Shown here: positions 1-6,231 of the stretch, piece after piece
Layout of the letters: each line of letters begins with the position of its first letter
Numbering within the stretch: position 1 is the stretch's first letter
NCBI GenBank assembly: GCA_030841965.1
Contig: JAUUSJ010000155.1
Span: 1 to 9,522, forward strand
Origin: Blautia sp.
GTDB taxonomy: Bacteria; Bacillota; Clostridia; Lachnospirales; Lachnospiraceae
Length of the DNA stretch: 9,522 nucleotides
Direction of reading: 5' to 3'
Position numbers and translations under genes: made by a program
Notes under the pieces: model-generated
The model's database searches: none
Told to the model about the DNA's origin: nothing
The model's input: the letters and a program-made list of their open reading frames with translations, nothing else

Positions 1-49
1 GCGAGTTTGCGGGAAGCGGCAAAAATCAGCGTATGTCGAAAAACCGTGG

Positions 50-130
50 GAACGAACGTGTTTGCGGAGGAGATATCTGCTTGCCCTCTTAGCGTCTCCC
101 CTTATCATCTCCCCTCAGCGTCCGTCCCCA
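50..130. repeat. Left copy of an edge-flanking inverted repeat, C-rich
   Basis: The first 47 bases (50-96) align without gaps to the reverse complement of 9476-9522, with 37 identical positions by hand count, including a perfect 14-base block GAACGAACGTGTTT. Beyond that, both copies run into irregular short units ending in TCCCC: about three at 92-129 here, and two clean 15-base units at the right edge. The repeat lies just beyond the stop of uxaC, as the right copy lies beyond uxaB, so both have the same orientation relative to the operon they follow. The strand reading into the window is open in two frames: frame 1 to a TAA at 148-150, and the frame of base 3 to a TAG at 90-92. Part of the element could therefore be the tail of a gene lying further left. 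I do not recognise the family. A REP-like or transposase-associated intergenic repeat is possible. Confidence 0.65.
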
Positions 131-173
131 CTATCCATCTCTATCCTTAAAGATACCCTAAACCATCCTTTTC

Positions 174-1580
174 CTACAAATCAAACCCAAAATAATTCAC
201 CGCATTATAATAAGAAATATTCTTAACCATCTTTCCAAGAACCTTCTCATCTGCCGGATACTCACCATTCTCAACCCAATTTCCAATCAAATTACAAAGA
301 ATCCTTCTAAAATACTCATGTCTCGTATAAGACAAGAAACTTCTAGAATCCGTAAGCATTCCAATAAAGTTCCCGAGCAATCCAAGATTAGCCAAAGACG
401 TCATCTGCTCTGTCATCCCCTGCTTATGGTCATTGAACCACCAAGCAGAACCCTGCTGAATTTTTCCTGCCACACTCGCATCCTGGAAGCATCCAAGAAT
501 CGTTCCAATCGAAGCATTATCATTTGGATTCAAACTATAAAGAATCGTCTTAGGCAATTCATCCGTCTTAATCAACGCATTTAAGAAATCTGCTGTCTGA
601 GCAGATGGAGCATAATTATCGATACAATCATATCCTGTATCTGGACCAAGCTTATGATACATCAACTCATTATTATCTCTCTTACAACCATAGTGAATCT
701 GCATTGCCCAGTCAAGCTTATGATACTGTCTTCCGACAAAAATCATGAACGCCGTCTTAAATTTCAACTGGTCTTCCTTCGTCATAGCCTCTCCAGCCAT
801 TCTTCTCGCAAAGATTTCCTCAATCTCCTCATCACTGACTGGGACATACATAATATACTCAAGCGCATGGTCACATACCTTGCATCCTCGCTCATTAAAA
901 TAATCGAGGCGAACCTTTAACGCTTCTTTTAATTTTGCAAAGCTTTGAACCTCCACTCCACTCACTTCACTCAATGTTTTCAAATAATCCAAATACTCTG
1001 GTTTCTCGATATTCATCGCCTTATCTGGTCTCCAAGCTGGAAGAACCTGCACATCAAATGTATCATCTGCTGCAATCTTCTCATGCCATTCCAGAGAATC
1101 CACTGGGTCATCTGTCGTACAAATCAATGTCACGCCAGATTGTTTAATCAGATTTCTTACTGTCATGGAATCTTCCTGCAATTTCGCATTACAAATATTC
1201 CATACTTCCTCAGCCGTCTCTCCGTTTAAAGCTCCCATATATCCGAAATATCTCTGAAGCTCTAAATGACTCCAGTGATAAAGTGGATTACCGATGGCTT
1301 TTTCCAAAGTCTCTGCCCATTTTTGGAATTTCTCTCTGTCGGATGCGTCTCCTGTAATGTATTTTTCATCCACTCCGTTTGAGCGCATCTGACGCCATTT
1401 ATAATGGTCACCGCCGAGCCAAACCTGAGTAATATTATCAAACTTTCTATCCTCCGCAATCTCTCTTGGATTAATATGACAGTGATAATCTAAAATCGGT
1501 GTCTTCTCCGCATACTTATGAAAAAGCATCTGGGCTGTCTCAGTTTCCAATAAAAAATCTTTATCCATGAATTGTTTCAT
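174..1580 (-). CDS. uxaC: Uronate (glucuronate/galacturonate) isomerase UxaC
   Basis: Cytosolic aldose-ketose isomerase converting D-galacturonate to D-tagaturonate and D-glucuronate to D-fructuronate, the first intracellular step of hexuronate catabolism. The 468 residues match the usual family length of about 470. The N-terminal amidohydrolase-like motif HCHI is at residues 33-36, followed by GDHYKWR (57-63), a GDASDREKF segment (77-85), NPLYHWSHLEL (98-108), TTDDPVDSL (155-163) and PAWRPDKA (181-188), all characteristic of this family. The ATG at 1580 is chosen because AGGAGG (1589-1594) sits 8 bases upstream; a second ATG at codon 5 lacks comparable support. The gene follows the LacI-family gene by 33 bases and is probably cotranscribed with it. 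No clear intrinsic terminator is seen between the stop and the left edge. Confidence 0.97.
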   Translation of the reverse strand: MKQFMDKDFLLETETAQMLFHKYAEKTPILDYHCHINPREIAEDRKFDNITQVWLGGDHYKWRQMRSNGVDEKYITGDASDREKFQKWAETLEKAIGNPLYHWSHLELQRYFGYMGALNGETAEEVWNICNAKLQEDSMTVRNLIKQSGVTLICTTDDPVDSLEWHEKIAADDTFDVQVLPAWRPDKAMNIEKPEYLDYLKTLSEVSGVEVQSFAKLKEALKVRLDYFNERGCKVCDHALEYIMYVPVSDEEIEEIFARRMAGEAMTKEDQLKFKTAFMIFVGRQYHKLDWAMQIHYGCKRDNNELMYHKLGPDTGYDCIDNYAPSAQTADFLNALIKTDELPKTILYSLNPNDNASIGTILGCFQDASVAGKIQQGSAWWFNDHKQGMTEQMTSLANLGLLGNFIGMLTDSRSFLSYTRHEYFRRILCNLIGNWVENGEYPADEKVLGKMVKNISYYNAVNYFGFDL

Positions 1581-1613
1581 TTCTTTTTCCTCCTAACCTT
1601 CTCAGGCGAAGAC

Positions 1614-2618
1614 TTAAAATTTGGTTGTCTGCCTCTTGACAATCTCACAAGGCACACAAATCTTTTGCTCCGCCTCTCTTCCTTCTAACGCATCGATAAG
1701 TGTTCTCACGGCAGAGATGGTCGTCGTCTTTACCTTGCTGTCTATGGAAGTCAATTCAGGGTCAGAGCAGACAGAGATAATCGAATTATTATACCCAATA
1801 ATATCGATATCCTCCGGCACACGAAGTCCCTTTTCTTTTGCGTATTTTAACCCAGCAATCGCCAAGACGTCATCACTCGTCAAAATTCCATCAAAAGAAA
1901 GTCCCTGTCCCTCCAATTCGTACAATACCTCTTTAATCTTTTCGATATTATTTTCCACCTGTACCATATATCGCTCGTCAATCGACATCTCTCTCGACAA
2001 AAACGCCGTCTTATATCCGTCTCTTTTTTTAATTCCACTATAAGAAGTCCCCGAACGATATAGATACAAAATTCGCCTTCTTCCCTTGTCCAGCAATGCA
2101 CTTGTCACCTGAAAAGTTGCCAAAAAATCATGGCAAAAGGCGCAGTATACATTCTCACCTTCCATATATCCATTTACAATGGCAATCGGAATTTCTTTTG
2201 CAGCGTCCAAGATGTATTTCCTGTCTTCTTCCTCTTTTTCCACGTAGGTAGAACCAATCATAATAACTGCGTCTACTCTTTTGGACTGTAAAAGCTGCAA
2301 TGATTTCTTTTTTTGTTCCAGCTTGTAACCGCTGCAATTTAAAATTGTATCATACCCATATTCGCGAAGCGTCTGTTCTGCATAGTAAACTCCATTTGCC
2401 AGGAAAGTATCCGAGGCATCTGGGCACATAATTCCGATTGTCCTCATTGAATTTAGTCCAAGACCTCTCGCAAATACATTGGGGGTATAATTTCCTTCTT
2501 CCATCACTTCCAAAACCTTTCGTTTCGTCTTCTCGCTCACCTTATCACTGCCGTTTAGCACTCGTGATACAGTAGCAATCGATACTCCTGCTTTCTCTGA
2601 TACATCATATATATTCAT
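1614..2618 (-). CDS. LacI-family transcriptional repressor, probable hexuronate regulator
   Basis: Sequence-specific DNA-binding repressor, predicted to control the flanking uronate genes. With the start at 2618 it has 334 residues, normal for LacI/GalR proteins. The helix-turn-helix begins at once (IYDVSEKAGVSIATVSRVLN, residues 3-22), followed by a linker with NYTPNVFARGLG (43-54) where the hinge helix is expected. A periplasmic-binding-protein-like effector domain runs from about residue 60 (TIGIMCPDASD) to the C-terminus and includes DGILTSDDVLAIAGL. An ATG 24 codons upstream (2690) is rejected: it would lie only a few bases after the predicted transcription start and would place extra residues before the HTH. 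The chosen ATG has AAGGG (2627-2631) 8 bases upstream. TGTAAG-NN-CTTACA palindromes at 5964-5985 and 6149-6164 are its likely operators. The role parallels the LacI-family ExuR of Bacillus; the true inducer is unknown. Confidence 0.93.
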   Translation of the reverse strand: MNIYDVSEKAGVSIATVSRVLNGSDKVSEKTKRKVLEVMEEGNYTPNVFARGLGLNSMRTIGIMCPDASDTFLANGVYYAEQTLREYGYDTILNCSGYKLEQKKKSLQLLQSKRVDAVIMIGSTYVEKEEEDRKYILDAAKEIPIAIVNGYMEGENVYCAFCHDFLATFQVTSALLDKGRRRILYLYRSGTSYSGIKKRDGYKTAFLSREMSIDERYMVQVENNIEKIKEVLYELEGQGLSFDGILTSDDVLAIAGLKYAKEKGLRVPEDIDIIGYNNSIISVCSDPELTSIDSKVKTTTISAVRTLIDALEGREAEQKICVPCEIVKRQTTKF

Positions 2619-2699
2619 TTTCCTTGCCCTTCTATCCTTCTTCGTGATATACAAACAAATCACTTCTATAATAAAAACTAGTTTCTTCATTTTATCTGT

Positions 2700-2728
2700 A
2701 TCATACCACGGTCAAAAATCTTAAGCAA
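2700..2728 (-). promoter_or_regulatory. Predicted sigma-A promoter for the regulator-uxaC unit
   Basis: On the minus strand, TTGCTT (2723-2728) and TATGAT (2700-2705) are separated by exactly 17 bases. The -10 differs from consensus at one position and the -35 is weaker. The expected start is near 2693, giving an untranslated leader of about 75 bases before the regulator start at 2618. No TGTAAG-NN-CTTACA operator lies here, so this promoter may be constitutive and not controlled by the adjacent repressor. Confidence 0.6.
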
Positions 2729-2767
2729 GGTTGTTCCTTATTTCAGCCATATCTTTCATATAAAACT

Positions 2768-2785
2768 TGTCTGCCAAAACAGACA
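2768..2785 (-). terminator. Weak terminator-like hairpin after dctM
   Basis: TGTCTG and CAGACA form a 6-base perfect stem with a 6-base loop, about 54 bases beyond the dctM stop. On the minus strand it is followed by AG and then TTTT. The stem is short and the T run poor, so at best it would be a leaky terminator between the TRAP operon and the regulator-uxaC pair. Read-through would let uxaC be co-expressed with the transporter. Confidence 0.35.
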
Positions 2786-2838
2786 TCACTATCCATAAAA
2801 GTTCTTGTCTCCCATATGGCCTATACCATTTCTCTATC

Positions 2839-4146
2839 CTACACATATCCCATCAAACTTGGCAAGAACAGCGAAATCTGTGGAATATAAGTTACAAGCA
2901 TAAGTACAATAAAGATTGCTACAAAATATACTAATAACTGTGGGATAACTGACTCAAGTTTTACCTTACCGACCTTTACACCTACAAATAATGTTGTTCC
3001 AACAGGAGGAGTGATTGTTCCGATACAGAGGTTAAAGATTAACATAATACCGAAATGAATCGTGTTCATTCCAAGTGCTGTACAAACTGGAAGGAAGATA
3101 GGTGTGAAGATAAGGCAGGCTGGTGTCATATCCATAAATGTTCCTACTACCATCAAGATGACATTGATAATAAGTAAAATAATAATCTTATTATTTGTAA
3201 TTCCAAGTAATGCATTAGAAATAGCCCCTGGAATTCCTGTAAATGCCATAACCCATGACATAATACTAGATACACCAATCAAAAAGATAATAATACCTGT
3301 CATCTCTGCACTTTCTTTTAAAAGTCCTGGGATATCTTTTATCTTAATGGACTTATAGAAGAAAAGGGATAAAACTAAGCTGTATACTACGGCAACAACG
3401 GAACCCTCTGTCGCTGTAAAAATACCGCCGATAATACCACCGATTACAATAACAATCAATAATACACAAGGGAGAGCCTGAATCAAGACATTCAATGCTT
3501 CCTTACCTGTAAATCTCTCTGTACTTGTATATCCTCTCTTCTTTGCCAATACTAAGATTACGAGCATACAAGCTAAGCCCCATAAAATTCCTGGAATATA
3601 TCCAGCCATGAAAAGAGCCGCTACAGAAGTTCCTCCACTTACTAAGGAGAACGTAATCATAACATTACTTGGTGGAATCAAAAGTCCTGTAGGTGCAGTC
3701 GCGATATTGGCTGCCGCAGAGAAGTTAGGGTCATATCCCTCGTCCTCCTCGATTGGTCCAATAATAGAACCCATGGCGGAAGCTGCCGCTGTACCAGAAC
3801 CAGAAATCGCACCAAAGAACATATTTGCAACTACGTTAGTCTGGGCAAGTGCTCCAGGTACACGACCTGTCACAAGCTTTGCAAGGTTAATAATACGAAC
3901 TGCAATTCCGCCCTTATTCATAATATTTCCCGCAAGAATGAAAAACGGAATCGCCAAAAGTGAGAATACAGAAATTCCTGAAAATATTCTCTGTGCGCCA
4001 GTGAGCACGGTTGCCTCTAAGTTTAATACCGGCAAAATTGCGCAGATAGATGAAAATCCAAGTGCCACAGAAATTGGTACACCCGCAACAAGCATAATAA
4101 CAAGCAATACTAAAATAATTAATCCCGATAATACTGCAATATCCAT
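2839..4146 (-). CDS. dctM: TRAP transporter large membrane subunit (DctM)
   Basis: Large integral membrane subunit of a tripartite ATP-independent periplasmic-type transporter, which couples solute uptake to an ion gradient (usually Na+) in the cytoplasmic membrane. The 435 residues are almost entirely hydrophobic segments, in line with the family's roughly 11-12 membrane helices and length of about 430. Family signatures seen are LLAIPFFILAGNIM (63-76), GRVPGALAQTNVVANMFFGA (94-113) followed by ISGSGTAAASA, LLIPPSN (155-161), and near the C-terminus GTFMDMTPACLIFTPIFLP and TPPVGTTLFVG. A GGGGAG ribosome-binding site precedes the ATG. The gene starts 11 bases after dctQ in one operon with dctP. 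The uronate substrate is inferred from the neighbours; the protein sequence alone does not show it. Confidence 0.95.
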   Translation of the reverse strand: MDIAVLSGLIILVLLVIMLVAGVPISVALGFSSICAILPVLNLEATVLTGAQRIFSGISVFSLLAIPFFILAGNIMNKGGIAVRIINLAKLVTGRVPGALAQTNVVANMFFGAISGSGTAAASAMGSIIGPIEEDEGYDPNFSAAANIATAPTGLLIPPSNVMITFSLVSGGTSVAALFMAGYIPGILWGLACMLVILVLAKKRGYTSTERFTGKEALNVLIQALPCVLLIVIVIGGIIGGIFTATEGSVVAVVYSLVLSLFFYKSIKIKDIPGLLKESAEMTGIIIFLIGVSSIMSWVMAFTGIPGAISNALLGITNNKIIILLIINVILMVVGTFMDMTPACLIFTPIFLPVCTALGMNTIHFGIMLIFNLCIGTITPPVGTTLFVGVKVGKVKLESVIPQLLVYFVAIFIVLMLVTYIPQISLFLPSLMGYV

Positions 4147-4157
4147 TTGTTCTCCCC

Positions 4158-4646
4158 CTATTCTTCTACTTTTTCTGTTATATTTCCATTTGCCAAATCA
4201 TAGATATTCAAAATTCCGTAGAGAACAATCATCACGCCAGAAAGTGGCACTGCTGTGTATACTACTCCCATTGGAATACCTAAGGAAGCTGTGACCTGAG
4301 TCATTGTCAAATTCATAATTCGGATACCGCCGTATACTAATACAACTGCGGCAAAAAGGATGATTCCAATCTCAATCACAATATCCAAAATTCTCTTCTT
4401 ACCACTTGGCAATTTATCCGCCAAAAATCCCATTCTCATATGGTCTCTCTTTCCAAACACGTAAGCTGCGGAGAATAAAGCAAGCCATGTGAAGGAATAA
4501 GTAAGTAACTCCTCCGAGACGGTACTTGGACTATTGAAAAAATAACGAGAGATAATCTGATAGCTTCCTACTATAATCATAAGTGCAAAGATAATACAGC
4601 AAAATGCTACCAAAATCTTGTCTAAAATATCACGGACTGCTTTCAT
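4158..4646 (-). CDS. dctQ: TRAP transporter small membrane subunit (DctQ)
   Basis: Small membrane subunit that pairs with DctM. It has 162 residues with four predicted membrane segments at about 11-32, 50-66, 86-107 and 127-148. Family features are QIISRYFF (30-37), SEELLTYSFTWLALFSAAYV (44-63), a KRDHMRMGFL loop (66-75) and the P-x-G-x-x-Y-x-A-x-P-L-S-G pattern near residue 125-137. The ATG directly abuts the TAA of dctP (TAAATG, no gap), and its AGGAGG ribosome-binding site lies inside the last codons of dctP. Translation of the two is therefore probably coupled. Confidence 0.93.
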   Translation of the reverse strand: MKAVRDILDKILVAFCCIIFALMIIVGSYQIISRYFFNSPSTVSEELLTYSFTWLALFSAAYVFGKRDHMRMGFLADKLPSGKKRILDIVIEIGIILFAAVVLVYGGIRIMNLTMTQVTASLGIPMGVVYTAVPLSGVMIVLYGILNIYDLANGNITEKVEE

Positions 4647-5669
4647 TTATTTCGCCTCCTCGTTTACCTGCTGGATATGCTCATACACATCCTTGATTTT
4701 TGGGTTTTCCTCTAACATCTCCTGCTGAAGAGATGATACTTTTTCTTTGAAAAGGTCTGTATCTACATCGATGAACTCGACTCCCATTGTCTCTGTCGCA
4801 ATCTTTTTCGCCTCTTCTATCTGTGTATCCCACTCTTCTAACTCAATCTCTGTGGAAAGTTGTGCCGCCTCGTCAAAGATTTGTTTTTCCTCCTCGCTTA
4901 AGCTCTCATAAAAACTTAAGTTCACAAGTAATACGTCAGGAATCATCTGGTGTTTATCATATGTATAATACTTTGCAACTTCTCCATGTTTGTTATTCGT
5001 CAAGGCAAGCTCATTATTCTCTGCCCCGTCGATGACATTTTGCTGAATCGCCGTGTAAACCTCACCGAAGCTCATAGGAGATGCCGCTGCTCCGAACGCC
5101 TGTGTCATAGATACGCTGGCAGGTGACTGCTGTACACGCATCTTCTTTCCCTTTAAGTCATCAGGAGTCTTAATCGGTGTCTTAGAGTAAAAGCTTCTCG
5201 TTCCCGCATTATACCATGTAAGCGCCCGAAATCCTGCTGCGTCCGTCGCATTATAAACTGCATTCTTCATATATTCCGTATCGGACATTACTTGGTGGTA
5301 GATTTCCTCCGAATCGAATAAATATGGCATACTGAAGATTTCATAGATACTGTCAAAGCTCTCTGCAACTGCAGCTCCTACCACTACGAAATCAATCGCT
5401 CCTGTCTGAGTTAATTCCAATGACTTTTGCTGTGCTCCCAAAAGCTCATTTGGGAAAATCTCAACTTCATATTTATCACCCAAATTTTCCTCTATGTACT
5501 CCTTAAAAGCCTCCAATCCAATATGCTCTGGATGAGTCTCTGACTGTGCATGAGAAATTCGGATGATTCTCTTACCACCACTTGCGGAACAACCTGTCAT
5601 GGAAACTGACATACCAATTACCATACAAATAGATAACGCAACGACCAGAATTTTCTTTAATCCTTTCAT
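4647..5669 (-). CDS. dctP: TRAP transporter substrate-binding lipoprotein (DctP)
   Basis: Extracytoplasmic solute receptor that captures an organic acid, here probably a hexuronate, and delivers it to DctQM. The 340 residues begin with a lipoprotein signal peptide: positive MKGLKK, a hydrophobic core, and lipobox MTGC with Cys27 as the acylation site, as expected for membrane anchoring in a Gram-positive cell. Family features are TRSFYSKTPIKTPDDLKGKK (157-176), MRVQQSP (177-183) with Arg178 in the position of the carboxylate-binding arginine of DctP proteins, and EVYTAIQQNVIDGAENN (203-219). GGAAGG lies 8 bases before the ATG. It is the first long gene of the TRAP operon, behind a promoter with a LacI-type operator. 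The start ATGA overlaps the stop of a 12-codon leader frame. Confidence 0.95.
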   Translation of the reverse strand: MKGLKKILVVALSICMVIGMSVSMTGCSASGGKRIIRISHAQSETHPEHIGLEAFKEYIEENLGDKYEVEIFPNELLGAQQKSLELTQTGAIDFVVVGAAVAESFDSIYEIFSMPYLFDSEEIYHQVMSDTEYMKNAVYNATDAAGFRALTWYNAGTRSFYSKTPIKTPDDLKGKKMRVQQSPASVSMTQAFGAAASPMSFGEVYTAIQQNVIDGAENNELALTNNKHGEVAKYYTYDKHQMIPDVLLVNLSFYESLSEEEKQIFDEAAQLSTEIELEEWDTQIEEAKKIATETMGVEFIDVDTDLFKEKVSSLQQEMLEENPKIKDVYEHIQQVNEEAK

Positions 5670-5704
5670 CTTCTCTTCCTTCCTTTTTGCTGCTTAAGTT
5701 TCAT
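5666..5704 (-). CDS. Possible 12-residue leader peptide overlapping dctP
   Basis: A short open frame (MKLKQQKGRKRR) whose ATG overlaps the TGA of the upstream 45-codon frame as ATGA, and whose own TGA overlaps the dctP ATG, again as ATGA. GAGG lies 7 bases before its start. It looks like a translational-coupling relay more than a functional protein. The surrounding strand is very purine-rich, so chance is a serious alternative. Confidence 0.2.
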   Translation of the reverse strand: MKLKQQKGRKRR

Positions 5705-5838
5705 CTTGTTTCCTCGCTCCCTCCAATGAATCTTTCTCTTCTCTCATTCCTTTTTTCCCTCTCCTTAAATTTTCTATTCCTCCGTTGCCATATCCAAGGA
5801 TTAGGAAAATTAGAAAAGAGATATTCAGAACTTTTCAT
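5701..5838 (-). CDS. Possible 45-residue small protein in the dctP leader
   Basis: Open frame inside the long dctP leader. It starts MKSSEYLFSNFPNPWIW and continues as a strongly charged, Arg/Lys/Glu-rich tail ending GGSEETR. GAGG (within AGAGGAATG) lies 10 bases before the ATG, an acceptable ribosome-binding site. The stop overlaps the next short frame as ATGA, and dctP starts 31 bases beyond it. There is no signal peptide or membrane segment, and I do not recognise a family. The purine-rich DNA disfavours stop codons and could create such a frame by chance, so confidence is low; the chained overlaps into dctP are the main reason to keep it. Confidence 0.28.
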   Translation of the reverse strand: MKSSEYLFSNFPNPWIWQRRNRKFKEREKRNERRERFIGGSEETR

Positions 5839-5963
5839 AAATTTCATTCCTCTTATCTTTCTTCATTTAAGTCCGTTTCTTAGTCTATTGATATAGAATT
5901 TTCATTTAATAAGCATAAAGTTTTCATTTTCGTTCGCTGTCATTTTATGCATCTCACTGCTTT

Positions 5964-5985
5964 AAAATGTAAGCTCTTACATTTT
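5964..5985. promoter_or_regulatory. LacI-type operator at the TRAP operon promoter
   Basis: Near-perfect palindrome: arms AAAATGTAAG and CTTACATTTT around a two-base centre CT. Its core TGTAAG-NN-CTTACA is shared with the site at 6149-6164. It begins 2 bases downstream of the minus-strand -10 and covers the expected transcription start, so a bound LacI-family dimer would block initiation of dctPQM. Confidence 0.85.
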
Positions 5986-5987
5986 TG

Positions 5988-6016
5988 ATTGTAGCACCAG
6001 ATTATATTTCTGTCAA
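5988..6016 (-). promoter_or_regulatory. Predicted sigma-A promoter for dctPQM
   Basis: On the minus strand, a perfect -35 TTGACA (6011-6016) is followed after 17 bases by -10 TACAAT (5988-5993). AT-rich sequence lies upstream of the -35. The start is expected around 5981, inside the operator. This gives dctP an unusually long leader of about 310 bases, which contains the candidate short frames. Confidence 0.82.
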
Positions 6017-6117
6017 TATATCTAAGCTTAACTTTATTATTTTTGTAAAATTTGTATATTTTTTAGGTTTTCTTTTGGTGGTTTCTCCCAAAATCAGTTT
6101 TTTTGCCATTTTTAGCC

Positions 6118-6146
6118 TTGACACCTCCTAAAAACTGTACTATTAT
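6118..6146 (+). promoter_or_regulatory. Predicted sigma-A promoter for uxaA-uxaB
   Basis: Perfect -35 TTGACA (6118-6123), 17-base spacer, then -10 TATTAT (6141-6146), one base from consensus. T-rich tracts just upstream resemble an UP element. The start is expected near 6153, within the operator, giving a leader of about 79 bases before uxaA. Confidence 0.85.
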
Positions 6147-6148
6147 AT

Positions 6149-6164
6149 ATGTAAGCACTTACAT
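6149..6164. promoter_or_regulatory. LacI-type operator at the uxaA promoter
   Basis: Palindrome with perfect 7-base arms ATGTAAG and CTTACAT around the centre CA. It starts 2 bases after the -10 and spans the expected transcription start. It shares the core of the 5964-5985 site; the two centres are about 182 bases apart, so looping by a tetrameric repressor is possible but not shown. Confidence 0.85.
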
Positions 6165-6181
6165 TATGTATCTCACATGCC

Positions 6182-6216
6182 AGTGCATCATCCCTTCTAT
6201 AATATGATGATGTGCT
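6182..6216 (+). promoter_or_regulatory. Stem-loop in the uxaA leader beside the ribosome-binding site
   Basis: AGTGCATCATC (6182-6192) can pair with GATGATGTGCT (6206-6216), 11 pairs including two G-U, around a 13-base loop. The uxaA Shine-Dalgarno AGGA (6221-6224) follows 4 bases later. The loop begins CCTT, which is complementary to AAGG at 6220-6223. No T run follows, so this is not a terminator. A role in mRNA stability or translation control is a guess. Confidence 0.45.
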
Positions 6217-6231
6217 AGAAAGGAAAGCATT

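Noticed and set aside
142..157. TATC-CTTAAA-GATA mini palindrome after uxaC as a terminator
   Set aside because: The outer stem is four weak pairs and no T run follows on the minus strand.
2619..2690. Upstream ATG extending the LacI-family protein by 24 residues (MKKLVFII...)
   Set aside because: It would start within a few bases of the predicted transcription start, has no ribosome-binding site, and adds residues before the HTH, which normally begins at the N-terminus. The ATG at 2618 has a good site.
3608..4294. Long plus-strand open frame of 228 codons
   Set aside because: It is antisense to dctM and dctQ, has no recognisable family, and its composition is the mirror of membrane-protein codons. 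The minus-strand genes are unmistakable.
5215..5232. Half-match to the operator, TGTAAGCGC, inside dctP
   Set aside because: Only one half-site is present, with no palindrome, and it lies inside coding sequence.
5687..5896. Plus-strand 69-codon frame (MLLKFHLVSS...) in the control region
   Set aside because: It is the reverse of purine-rich leader sequence, giving a Leu/Ser/Phe-rich artefact, and has no ribosome-binding site.
6073..6104. TTTTGG/CCAAAA hairpin followed by seven T's, upstream of the uxaA promoter
   Set aside because: The stem is only 6 weak pairs with no gene ending upstream to terminate. The T run is better read as AT-rich sequence ahead of the -35.
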